Assembly: GCF_902859895.1 (NCBI RefSeq)
Contig: NZ_CADIKM010000002.1
Location: forward strand, 124,001-188,000
Origin: Pararobbsia alpina
Lineage (GTDB): Bacteria > Pseudomonadota > Gammaproteobacteria > Burkholderiales > Burkholderiaceae
DNA: 64,000 bases
Direction: 5' to 3'
Part shown: positions 9,505 through 17,232 of the stretch, in pieces
Layout: each line of letters begins with the position of its first letter
How positions within the stretch are numbered: the first letter of the stretch is position 1
The notes under the pieces: generated by a model
Database searches by the model: none
What the model saw: only the letters and a program-made list of their open reading frames with translations
What the model was told of the DNA's origin: nothing
Position numbers and translations under genes: made by a program

Positions 9505-10713
9505 TTAAGCCAGTTCGCGAAAGAGCTGGACAGCCAGCTCGGCGAACTTCGGGTCGTTGATGTGATAAGGCACGCGCAGCAGCTGGCGCCGCGCGGTCTG
9601 CTGTACGGTGCGCTCGAGGGCGTCAAACAGTGCGGCATCCGCCTCGGGATCGTGGAAGGGCTGACCGAGCGCGTCGAGTGCCGATACGCCCCCCTCTGGC
9701 AAAAGGAAGCGCACGTCGCCTTCGCAGCGGTTCAGCCGTTCGCCGATCCAGGCGCCGATGCGGGAATTCTCGTCGGCGCTCGTGCGCATCAGCGTGACCT
9801 GCGGGTTATGCGCATAAAGTGTGCGGCCGCGATAGTGCGGCGGGAGCGTCTCGGGCGCGCCGAAGTTCACCATGTCGAGCGCCCCGCAGGATCCGATATA
9901 GGGCGCCCGCGTGCGTGCGACGGCGCCGAAGCGGTCGTCCGTACAAGCCAACACGCCGCCTAGCAGGTGATCGCAGACCTCGGTCGTCGTGAGATCAAGC
10001 AGACCGGTCAGCAGCCCGGTATCGAGGAGCTTTTCCATCGACGCACCGCCGGTGCCGGTGGCGTGAAACACCAGGCAGTCATGGTCCTGCTCGAGCTCCG
10101 TACACACGTGGCGGATACAGGTCGTCGTGACGCCGAACATGGTAAGGCCCACCGCCGAACGCGCCTCGGATGGCTCTTCGTAGCCCTGCGCGAGGAGGAA
10201 TGCGCCGGCGATCGCGCCGGCCGCGTTCGTGAGCACGCGCCGGGAGATACGGTTCAGGCCTGCGATGTCCGTGACGGAATGCATCATCGCGATATCGGTC
10301 GGGCCGACATAGGCCGACACATCGCCGGATGCCATGGTCGAGACCATGAGCTTGGGCAGGCCAATGGGCAGTGAACGCATCGCCGGTGTAATGAGCGCGG
10401 TACCGCCGGAGCCGCCAAGGCCGATCACGGCGCCCACGTCGTCGCGGCTCGAGAGGAAGCGCTCGAAGGCTTCAACCATCGCCGCCACGGCGCTGCCCCG
10501 GTCGCCCGTGAACACCGCGGCGGAACCCCCGGTGTGGGCCTCGGCGACAACCCGCGCGGGGATATCCGCACCTTCGCCGGTCGGCGTCGTCGAGACATCC
10601 ACGGTGACGACTGGCGCGCCGGCAAGGCGTATCTGATCGCGCAGATAAATCGCCTCAGCCGCCTTTGTGTCGAACGTGCCGATCAAATAGATCCGTTTTT
10701 CGCGTGTTGTCAT
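9505..10713 (-). CDS. UPF0261/Tm-1-like ATP-binding protein
   Basis: A 402-residue protein of the UPF0261 (Tm-1-like ATP-binding) family. It opens with [20 protein letters not shown], then VTVDVSTTP, the glycine-rich block [39 protein letters not shown], and [17 protein letters not shown]. The two Rossmann-like halves match the N-terminal region of tomato Tm-1. ATG 10713 was chosen over an upstream ATG-less extension in the same frame, which crosses the promoter region. It is the first gene of the eight-gene minus-strand unit and faces the tetR-like gene. The biochemical role is unknown. Confidence 0.85.
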   Translation of the reverse strand: MTTREKRIYLIGTFDTKAAEAIYLRDQIRLAGAPVVTVDVSTTPTGEGADIPARVVAEAHTGGSAAVFTGDRGSAVAAMVEAFERFLSSRDDVGAVIGLGGSGGTALITPAMRSLPIGLPKLMVSTMASGDVSAYVGPTDIAMMHSVTDIAGLNRISRRVLTNAAGAIAGAFLLAQGYEEPSEARSAVGLTMFGVTTTCIRHVCTELEQDHDCLVFHATGTGGASMEKLLDTGLLTGLLDLTTTEVCDHLLGGVLACTDDRFGAVARTRAPYIGSCGALDMVNFGAPETLPPHYRGRTLYAHNPQVTLMRTSADENSRIGAWIGERLNRCEGDVRFLLPEGGVSALDALGQPFHDPEADAALFDALERTVQQTARRQLLRVPYHINDPKFAELAVQLFRELA

Positions 10714-10791
10714 GTCATTTGCCCTGCCGGTAGACTCGTTGCCGAGCGCAGTTCCCAATTCAATACAGATGATTCGGAATGAGGCGATAGA

Positions 10792-10814
10792 ATTATAATG
10801 AGACTCGCGTCTCT
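10792..10814. promoter_or_regulatory. Overlapping divergent -10 elements and a candidate TetR operator
   Basis: Between the divergent tm1-like and tetR-like genes lies ATTATAAT, which supplies TATAAT on the plus strand (10794-10799) and on the minus strand (10797-10792). Directly next to it is the dyad GAGACTCGCGTCTC (10800-10813, arms GAGAC/GTCTC). A dyad touching both -10 boxes is where a TetR-type repressor would block both directions. No good -35 hexamer was found, so the promoter call rests on the -10 boxes and position. Confidence 0.5.
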
Positions 10815-10837
10815 TTTATAGGGGTTTGGGGTAAACA

Positions 10838-11497
10838 ATGAGCCGGGTCCGACACACCACCGTCCAGCCGACACGCCAGGTAGCGGACGAAAACGCCGAC
10901 ACGGCCCAACGAGGGCCGCGGGCCCGCATGCGGCGCACGTTGCTTGCAAAAGCGATGGAGATGATGGCTGGCGGCATGACGCCATCGGTGGCCGAACTCG
11001 CCGAGGCGGCCGAAGTCTCACGCGCCACCGCCTACCGTTATTTCCCGACTCAGAGCGCGCTCGTCGCGGCGGTCGTGGATGAGAGCCTCGGGCCGATCCT
11101 CCAATGGAAGTCCGAAACGAGCGACGCGGTCAGCCGCGTCGACGAACTGTTGCTTCACGCCTTTCCGCGTATGGAGGAATACGAAGTACAGCTGCGTGCG
11201 GCGATACTGGTCTCGCTACAGCAGGGTGCACAGGCTCGTGCGGGCAAAGTCAGCAATGAGGAACCGCTGGTGCGCGGGCATCGTATCGAGCTGCTCAGAT
11301 CCGCTGCGGGCCCGCTGCGCGACCAGATCGGCGAGGAGCGATTCCGGCGTGTACTGCAGGCCCTGTCACTCGTCTACGGCACTGAAGTCTTTCTCGTGCT
11401 GAAGGACATCTGGCACCTCGAAATCGAGGAGATCCTGCAGACCGTGCGCTGGACTGCGAGGGCGATCCTGCGACAGGCAATTGCCGACGGTAAATAA
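10838..11497 (+). CDS. TetR/AcrR-family transcriptional regulator
   Basis: A 219-residue regulator with an N-terminal helix-turn-helix at about 35-75 (TPSVAELAEAAEVSRATAYR followed by YFPTQSALVAAVV). The larger helical C-terminal half would bind an inducer. It lies divergent to the tm1-like/ABC unit, with a dyad between them, so it is the likely local repressor. About 30 basic, flexible residues precede the HTH. ATG 10838 has a G-rich stretch about ten bases upstream. Confidence 0.88.
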   Translation: MSRVRHTTVQPTRQVADENADTAQRGPRARMRRTLLAKAMEMMAGGMTPSVAELAEAAEVSRATAYRYFPTQSALVAAVVDESLGPILQWKSETSDAVSRVDELLLHAFPRMEEYEVQLRAAILVSLQQGAQARAGKVSNEEPLVRGHRIELLRSAAGPLRDQIGEERFRRVLQALSLVYGTEVFLVLKDIWHLEIEEILQTVRWTARAILRQAIADGK

Positions 11498-11572
11498 GGC
11501 GATTTGATCCACGGACGGTGAAATACGGCCTCGCCGGGCGCGATGCCACCGCGTTGACCGGCGAGCTTCAGC

Positions 11573-11637
11573 CTTGGCTTGGCTTGGCTTGGCTTGACTT
11601 GACTTGACTTGGTTTGGCTAGGCTAGGCTTGGTTTGG
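11573..11637. repeat. Pentanucleotide tandem repeat, CTTGG/CTTGA type
   Basis: Thirteen consecutive five-base units, read from 11573: four CTTGG, three CTTGA, then CTTGG, TTTGG, two CTAGG, CTTGG and TTTGG. It sits eight bases beyond the stop codon of the MBL-fold gene (minus strand, ending 11645) and 75 bases after the tetR-like stop, so it is between convergent genes and outside coding sequence. Confidence 0.9.
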
Positions 11638-11644
11638 CTTACGC

Positions 11645-12538
11645 CTACTGTGCCGGCCATTTCATTTCGCCCTTGATGACCTTGGCGCTCAGCTCGAGCG
11701 ACGACACGCCTTCAAGCTTCGGGTATGCCGCCTTCATCGCGCCCACCAACGCGGCTGAGTCGCTCGCTTTTGCAGCCTCGATTTCGAAGGTCTTCAGGTA
11801 GTCGGCGGTAAAGCGCACCGCGTCCAATCCCTTCGGCATAGGGCCCACAAAGTGGCCCGGCACAACCGTCACGGGCTTGAGCGCTTCGATGTTGTCCAGC
11901 GTGGCAAGCCAGTTGACCCGTGACTCGCGCGTCTGGGTATCCGCGACCCACACGTGGACGCCGCTGTTCACCACGACGCCGCCCGCGACCGCTTTCAAAG
12001 ACGGAATCCACAAGTATGTGCGAGCCGGATCCGAACCCTCGAGGCCCTTGATTTCGATCACATGCCCCTCGAGTGTCAGGTGCTCGCCTTGCAGCGGCGT
12101 GGGCAGCACCAGATGCTGCGGCGCGTTCTCCTTCAGGATCGGCCCCCAGTACGCGAACTTGTCGTCCATCGATGCCTTGATCGCGGCGACCGTCGCGGGC
12201 GTGGCGACGATCTTCGCACTCGGGAACGCCGCCTGGATGACGTCCAGTCCGAAGTAATAGTCCGGGTCGCTTTGACTGATGTAGACCGTGGTCAGCGTTT
12301 TGCCGCTGGCCTTGATTTTCTGCACCAGCGCTTGGGCGTCGGCACGCTGGAATTGTGCGTCGACGAGTATCGCTTCGTGACGACCGGAGATGATTTCGGA
12401 CGACACCGGGAAGATGCCTTTGTCCCCTGGGTTGTATACCTCGAGGCTCAGCTCGGCGGCACTCGCCACCTGGCTGATCAGCCCGACCGCGACGGTACTG
12501 GTAGCAAGCAGAGTGCGAATCAAACGAAAACTCGACAT
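11645..12538 (-). CDS. Exported metallo-beta-lactamase-fold protein with non-canonical metal site
   Basis: A 297-residue protein with a signal peptide (about 1-28, ending SQVASA) and an MBL-type fold: an early strand pair, EAILVDAQF, then YISQSDPDYYFGLDVI where the family normally has THxHxDHxxG, and VVPGHFVGP near residue 222. In the motif, Gln89, Asp91 and Tyr94 replace the three histidines while Asp93 is kept. The overall spacing (YYFGLDVIQAAFPSAKIVAT) still fits periplasmic MBL-fold hydrolases. It may bind a different metal set or none. It is divergent from a LysR regulator that probably controls it. Confidence 0.75.
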   Translation of the reverse strand: MSSFRLIRTLLATSTVAVGLISQVASAAELSLEVYNPGDKGIFPVSSEIISGRHEAILVDAQFQRADAQALVQKIKASGKTLTTVYISQSDPDYYFGLDVIQAAFPSAKIVATPATVAAIKASMDDKFAYWGPILKENAPQHLVLPTPLQGEHLTLEGHVIEIKGLEGSDPARTYLWIPSLKAVAGGVVVNSGVHVWVADTQTRESRVNWLATLDNIEALKPVTVVPGHFVGPMPKGLDAVRFTADYLKTFEIEAAKASDSAALVGAMKAAYPKLEGVSSLELSAKVIKGEMKWPAQ

Positions 12539-12649
12539 GGCGTCCCTCTATCAACTGAAATTGACAATTCCGCCATGCTACGTTGCCTGGACTTGCGCAA
12601 ATAGCCGCTATCATGGGCATCTTTGTTGCAGGATTCGGTCAGATCGAAT

Positions 12650-13540
12650 ATGGATCGCCTTGTTGCCGCGAAAGTGTTTATCGCCATTGTCGAAGGGGGC
12701 AGTCTCACCGCGGCTGCCGACGCGCTCGACATGTCGCGCGCGATGGTGACGCGCAATCTGGCGCAGATGGAAGAATGGGCGGCGGCCCGCCTTCTGCACC
12801 GGAGCACTCGCCGCCTGAGTCTCACGCCAGCCGGCGAGATCACGCTTGCCCGCTGTCACCAGCTGCTCGAAATCGCGGGGCAAATGACGGTTCTCGACGG
12901 GTCCGAAGCCGACACGCCGCGCGGGCTGATACGCGTAGCCTGTGCGCAGATCCTCGCGCAGCAGGTCCTGGGTGCGGCGCTCACCCAATATCTGCGGCAG
13001 TATCCGCAGACCGCCGTGGACCTTGTCGTGAACGGGCGCGCCGTGAACCTCGTGGAAGAGCGCATCGACCTCGCTGTGCGCATCACCAACGAGCTGGACC
13101 CGAACCTGATTTCACGTCCCCTCGGCGTCTGCGAATCAGTCGTATGCGCATCGCCGGCCTATCTGGCCGCACATGGCACCCCTCAGCGCGTGGAAGATCT
13201 GGCTCATCACAACTGCCTGACGTATTCGTATTTCGGCAAAAGCTTGTGGAAATTCACCGATGCGAAAACCGGCGAGCTGGCCAGCGTCCCGGTGAGCGGC
13301 AACCTGAGCGCGAACGAATCGATGGCGTTGCTCGCCGCAGCGCGCGAAGGTGCGGGCATCGCCTTGCAGCCGCTCTTCGCCGCCGCGCCCTTGATCAAGA
13401 GCGGCGAGCTAGTGCGCCTGTTGCCCCGCTACCTGCCGCAAACACTCGGCATTCATGGCATCTACAGTTCCCGCCGCCAGATGCCGCTCGCTTTGCGAGC
13501 CATGCTCGATTTCCTGGTCGACTGGTTCGCGACACGCTGA
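12650..13540 (+). CDS. LysR-family transcriptional regulator
   Basis: A 296-residue LTTR. The winged HTH occupies residues 1-60 (VFIAIVEGGSLTAAADALDM then SRAMVTRNLAQME), and the effector domain starts near 88 (GLIRVACAQILAQQVLGAAL). The line of effector-domain features, such as VDLVVNGRAVNLVEERIDLA and the NESMALLAAAREGAGIALQP segment, matches the CrgA/DsdC-like subgroup common in Burkholderia. ATG 12650 starts the HTH; the frame is open back to a TTG at 12623. It is divergent from the MBL-fold gene with 111 bases between. Confidence 0.9.
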   Translation: MDRLVAAKVFIAIVEGGSLTAAADALDMSRAMVTRNLAQMEEWAAARLLHRSTRRLSLTPAGEITLARCHQLLEIAGQMTVLDGSEADTPRGLIRVACAQILAQQVLGAALTQYLRQYPQTAVDLVVNGRAVNLVEERIDLAVRITNELDPNLISRPLGVCESVVCASPAYLAAHGTPQRVEDLAHHNCLTYSYFGKSLWKFTDAKTGELASVPVSGNLSANESMALLAAAREGAGIALQPLFAAAPLIKSGELVRLLPRYLPQTLGIHGIYSSRRQMPLALRAMLDFLVDWFATR

Positions 13541-13600
13541 ACCTCAAGCGACTTCGGATCAGGCTTTTTTCACGGCAAGCGCACGCTGACGGCTGCGCCC

Positions 13601-14407
13601 TCACCCACCCAGCGCGGCCTTCGCCATCATCCCGAGCGCCACGCAGATCAACACCCCGGCGAATCCCACCTGCACATGCCGCGCGGAGAGGCGATGCGAA
13701 ATCAGGCGCCCGGTCACCATGCCGGCAGCCGTCGCCAGGCTGAACCATAGCGTCAGGTCGAGTGGCAGCGGCGCGCCACGCAGGACCGTGACGATCACAC
13801 CGCCGCCGCCGACCAGCGCGATCACCATCAGCGAGGTGGCGACGATGCCATGCATCGACACGTCAGTCAGCTTGCGCAGCAGGGGGACGATGATGAAGCC
13901 GCCCCCCACACCGAGCAGCCCCGTCATCAGCCCGGTCAATGCCCCGATTGCTGCCAGGACCGCGCCTGTGGTCCACGACCAGATGAGCCGCCCGGTGTCG
14001 GGGTTGAGGCGGCCGACACAGAACCGTGAGTCCGTGCTGTCCGCCCGCCCGCGCCGCAAGGCCTGCGATAACAGCCGTGCGGCCACCACCAGCATGACGG
14101 TGGCGAACAATGCCAATAGTGCACGTTGCGGCAACGCGTGCGCAAGGCGCTCGCCCAATGAGGTCACCGGCACGCCTGATGCGGCCATGAAAAGCGCGGC
14201 GCGGTAACGGACAAGCCGCTTTCGGAATGCATCAAGCGCGCCGACCGCGGCGCTGCCCGCCACGGCAACCAGCGCGACCGGTGTCGCCTGCTGCATCGGC
14301 CAGCCCATGCCGGCCACCAGGGCCGGAACTGCCAGGATGCCGCCGCCCGCGCCGGTCAGGCCGAGCACCGCGCCAACGATGGCGCCGAGGATGAGTGAAG
14401 TTAGCAT
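13601..14407 (-). CDS. TSUP-family permease (TauE/SafE-like), probable sulfite/sulfur-anion exporter
   Basis: A 268-residue membrane protein with about eight hydrophobic segments and the two TSUP repeat motifs GLTGAGGGILAVPALV (near residue 16) and GLLGVGGGFIIVPLL (near 161). TauE/SafE proteins move sulfite, sulfoacetate or related anions across the inner membrane. It is the third gene of the pdo/DUF442-SQR unit, 33 bases after the SQR stop, so export of sulfite made by persulfide dioxygenase is the natural reading. ATG 14407 opens directly on the first membrane segment. Confidence 0.88.
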   Translation of the reverse strand: MLTSLILGAIVGAVLGLTGAGGGILAVPALVAGMGWPMQQATPVALVAVAGSAAVGALDAFRKRLVRYRAALFMAASGVPVTSLGERLAHALPQRALLALFATVMLVVAARLLSQALRRGRADSTDSRFCVGRLNPDTGRLIWSWTTGAVLAAIGALTGLMTGLLGVGGGFIIVPLLRKLTDVSMHGIVATSLMVIALVGGGGVIVTVLRGAPLPLDLTLWFSLATAAGMVTGRLISHRLSARHVQVGFAGVLICVALGMMAKAALGG

Positions 14408-14440
14408 GAGAAATCCAACAGGTTGCGAGACACCGCTGCG

Positions 14441-16102
14441 TTAGCCCACGAGTTCAGGCCGCGACAGCCACTCGCGCCCCTTGAGCATCCCGTGCCAGTA
14501 AAGCGGCGGAAGGATGCGCTCTTTCAACAGCCACGCGAGGCGCGACGGACGCCTGCCGTCGATCAGCGGCAGAGTTGACACGACCTTTCCGCCATAGAGG
14601 AATTCCGCGAGCACGATCTTGCCGCGTTCGACGGTCAACGGGCAGGATCCGTAGCCGTCGTATGCCGCCTCGCCCTTGAGCTTCCCGAGGCTCGCGAGCA
14701 CGTTATGGGCGACGACCGGTGCCTGCTTGCGCGCGGCGGCGGCGGTTTTCGCATTGGTCGTGTTCGCGGCGTCGCCGAGTGCAAAAACGTTTGAGTAGGT
14801 CTTGTGGCGCAGCGTCGCCGGGTCGACATCGACCCAGCCCGCCTTGTCGACCAGCGGGCTGACGCGGATGAAGTCCGGGGCCTTCTGTGGCGGCACCACG
14901 TGGATCATGTCGAACTCGCGGGTCACCGACTCCACGGTACCGTTCTCAAGCGTGCGCTTGAAAATCGCGCGCTTGCCGGGGCCGTCTATCGCACTCAGGT
15001 TGAAGCCGAAGTTCAGCGCGATGTCGTAACGCTTGACGTACTCCATCAAGGCCGGCACATAGTCGGCCACACCGAACAGCACCGCCCCGGCATTGAAGAA
15101 CTCGACATCGATGTGATCGAGAAAGCCTGAACGCCGCCAGTGATCCGAGGACAGATACATCGCCTTTTGCGGCGCCCCGGCGCACTTGATCGGCATCGGC
15201 GGCTGGGTGAACAGCGCGCGACCGCCTCTGAGCTGGCGTACGAGCTGCCAGGTATAGGGAGCAAGATCGTAGCGATAGTTGGACGTCACGCCATTCTGGC
15301 CGAGGGTTTCCGGCAACCCCTCGATGGCATGCCAGTCCAGTTTCAGCCCCGGACAAACGATGAGCTGCTTGTAACTCACCACGCGGCATCCTTCGAGAAC
15401 AACTGAGTTCTTCTCCGGCTCGAACGCAGCTACTGCGGCCTTGATCCAGTGCACCTCGCGAGGAAGCACGGCGGCCATCTCGCGGACGGTGGCACCGGGT
15501 TCGAACACACCGGCTCCGACCATGGTCCACCCTGGCTGGTAGTAGTGGACGTCAGCAGGGTCGATGATGGCGATGTCGAGGTTGCGGTCGCGCGCGAGCA
15601 GGCTCGAGGCTGCCGCTATGCCGGCGGCGCCCGCGCCGATGATCACGATGTCGTGACTGGCCACGGCTCGTTCGACAGGCACCTTGCCACCGTTGGCAAT
15701 ACGCCGCGCTAACGCGGACAGGTCATAGCCGGCTTCCTTGCCGGCGGCGATGATGTCCGGCAGCGACCGGCGGGGCGCTTCGGATAGCGCCCACAGCGTC
15801 GCGGATCGCGTCCCGGTGCGGCAGTAGGCGAGTACCGGCTTGGGTAGTGCATGCATCAGTTCGCCAAACTGAATACCCTCGGCATCGCCGACCTTGCCGG
15901 ACTCGGTGGGCAGGTAATAGGCCTCGATGTCGTGTTTGCCGGCCGCCGCTTCAATCTCGCTAAAGTTGGGCTGGTCGGGACCCTCGCCGTCGGGGCGATT
16001 GCAGACGATGGCGCGAAAGCCAGCGGCCTTGATCGCAGGCAGGTCGGATGCGGCAATCTGCCGCGATACAGCCAGTTCGTCCGTCAGTTTCTTGATGTCC
16101 AT
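14441..16102 (-). CDS. DUF442 (TIGR01244-type phosphatase-like)-sulfide:quinone oxidoreductase fusion
   Basis: A 553-residue two-domain protein. Residues 1 to about 112 are the DUF442/Blh-type domain, related to tyrosine phosphatases, with the P-loop-like YCRTGTRSA around Cys94. Residues from about 150 are an FAD-dependent sulfide:quinone oxidoreductase with dinucleotide motif IIGAGAAG (155-162), VHYYQPGWTMVG, and the SQOR motif KCAGAPQKAMYLS with redox Cys307. The C-terminal block SCPLTVERGKIVLAEF also matches SQOR, plus a hydrophobic membrane-anchoring tail. The segment that carries the second redox Cys in SQOR (GDC) reads ALGDAANTTNAKTAAA, with Ala at about 445. ATG 16102 has AGGAGAAG upstream. 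It would oxidise sulfide to persulfide, feeding the dioxygenase encoded just before it. Confidence 0.85.
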   Translation of the reverse strand: MDIKKLTDELAVSRQIAASDLPAIKAAGFRAIVCNRPDGEGPDQPNFSEIEAAAGKHDIEAYYLPTESGKVGDAEGIQFGELMHALPKPVLAYCRTGTRSATLWALSEAPRRSLPDIIAAGKEAGYDLSALARRIANGGKVPVERAVASHDIVIIGAGAAGIAAASSLLARDRNLDIAIIDPADVHYYQPGWTMVGAGVFEPGATVREMAAVLPREVHWIKAAVAAFEPEKNSVVLEGCRVVSYKQLIVCPGLKLDWHAIEGLPETLGQNGVTSNYRYDLAPYTWQLVRQLRGGRALFTQPPMPIKCAGAPQKAMYLSSDHWRRSGFLDHIDVEFFNAGAVLFGVADYVPALMEYVKRYDIALNFGFNLSAIDGPGKRAIFKRTLENGTVESVTREFDMIHVVPPQKAPDFIRVSPLVDKAGWVDVDPATLRHKTYSNVFALGDAANTTNAKTAAAARKQAPVVAHNVLASLGKLKGEAAYDGYGSCPLTVERGKIVLAEFLYGGKVVSTLPLIDGRRPSRLAWLLKERILPPLYWHGMLKGREWLSRPELVG

Positions 16103-16141
16103 CAACTTCTCCTGTTACTTCTATTCACTACGTGCAGGGGC

Positions 16142-17029
16142 TCAGATCGCGTTGAGGGGAATCTTGAGATAGAGCACTCCGTTATCTTCCGGATCGGGCA
16201 TATGTCCGGCGCGCATGTTGACCTGCACCGACGGCAGCATCAGCACGGGCATGTTGAGTGTCGCGTCGCGCGCGGTGCGCATCGCCACGAAAGCTTCTTC
16301 GCCGATACCGTTGCGGATATGGACGTTGTGTTCGCGTTCCTCGGCTACCGTGCTGACGAACTGCAGGGGCCGCCCGCCTGGCTGGTAGTCGTGGCACATG
16401 TACAGCTTCGTGTCCGCCGGCAGGCTCAACACCTTGTTGATCGACCGGTAGAGCGTGCGGGCGTCGCCACCGGGAAAGTCGCAGCGCGCCGTACCGTAGT
16501 CGGGCATGAACAGGGTGTCCCCAACAAAAGCCACGGTCTGCGCGCCGTCGCTGACCACATAGGTCATGCAGGCCGGGGTATGGCCCGGGGTATGAATGGC
16601 ACGCGCCTGCAACGCTCCCACAGCGAATGTTTCGCCGTCTGAGAGCAGCTGATCGAACTGGCTGCCATCGTGCGCGAATTTCGAGCCGGCGTTGAACAGC
16701 TTGCCGAACTCGTCTTGCACGCGCGTCACTTGCGCGCCAATCGCAATCTTTCCGCCGAGTCTCTCCTTGAGGTAGGGTGCGGCGGAAAGATGGTCGGCGT
16801 GCACGTGGGTTTCGAGAAGCCACTGGACCTTCACGCCAAGTTCCTCGACACGAGCCACGAGCTTGTCGGCGGTCGTCGTGCAGGTACGGCCTGACTTCGG
16901 GTCGTAGTCGAGGACGCTGTCAATCAGTGCACAGTCGCCCGTGCGCACATCCATCAACAGATAGCTGATCGTCGAGGTACCGGGGTCGAAGAAGTCTTCG
17001 ATCAGCATGGGGCTCGTGGTATTCAACAT
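16142..17029 (-). CDS. pdo: Persulfide dioxygenase, ETHE1/Blh-type MBL-fold protein
   Basis: A 295-residue metallo-beta-lactamase-fold enzyme. It has the intact motif ETHVHADHLSAAPYLKE, a second ligand block HTPGHTPACMTYVV and Asp in FVGDTLFMPDYGTARCDFPGG, all as in ETHE1-type persulfide dioxygenases, which oxidise glutathione persulfide to sulfite with mononuclear iron. ATG 17029 follows TTGAGGAGAGG; the open frame upstream to 17170 runs through the promoter and was dropped. First gene of the sulfide module, it has a sigma-54-type promoter 51 bases before its start and a divergent FisR-like activator. Confidence 0.88.
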   Translation of the reverse strand: MLNTTSPMLIEDFFDPGTSTISYLLMDVRTGDCALIDSVLDYDPKSGRTCTTTADKLVARVEELGVKVQWLLETHVHADHLSAAPYLKERLGGKIAIGAQVTRVQDEFGKLFNAGSKFAHDGSQFDQLLSDGETFAVGALQARAIHTPGHTPACMTYVVSDGAQTVAFVGDTLFMPDYGTARCDFPGGDARTLYRSINKVLSLPADTKLYMCHDYQPGGRPLQFVSTVAEEREHNVHIRNGIGEEAFVAMRTARDATLNMPVLMLPSVQVNMRAGHMPDPEDNGVLYLKIPLNAI

Positions 17030-17079
17030 CCTCTCCTCAAACGAATGAATCTTGCGAAGCTGCAAGGCCGGCCAATCAA

Positions 17080-17095
17080 TACAAGAACCGTGCCA
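17080..17095 (-). promoter_or_regulatory. Candidate sigma-54 (-24/-12) promoter of the sulfide operon
   Basis: On the minus strand the sequence TGGCACGGTTCTTGTA has TGGCAC (17095-17090) and TTGTA (17084-17080), with GG and GT ten bases apart, against the consensus TGGCACG-N4-TTGCW. It points at pdo, about 50 bases upstream of its ATG. The divergent regulator belongs to the sigma-54 activator class, which makes this a strong match in context. Confidence 0.75.
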
Positions 17096-17212
17096 TCGCG
17101 CTTTCATTTGATTTTCGTTTCGTAGAACTTTGATCTTTATAAATATTTCCATCCTGTCGGGTTGGGTCACCCACCCTGGAGCGGCCGCCCCGGCTTCAGG
17201 GCTGCCATTTGA

Positions 17213-17230
17213 GACTGACAGCTGGCAGTC
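17213..17230. promoter_or_regulatory. Imperfect palindrome, candidate activator-binding site (UAS)
   Basis: GACTGACAGCTGGCAGTC is an 18-base palindrome with only two non-complementary positions per pair (A/G). It lies about 118 bases upstream of the -24 element of the pdo promoter, the usual distance for sigma-54 enhancer sites, and directly before the first ATG of the fisR-like gene, so it could also mediate autoregulation. Confidence 0.5.
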
Positions 17231-17232
17231 AG

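Noticed and set aside
11573-11637. Possible CRISPR array
   Set aside because: Units are five bases without spacers, so this is a microsatellite; no cas genes are near.
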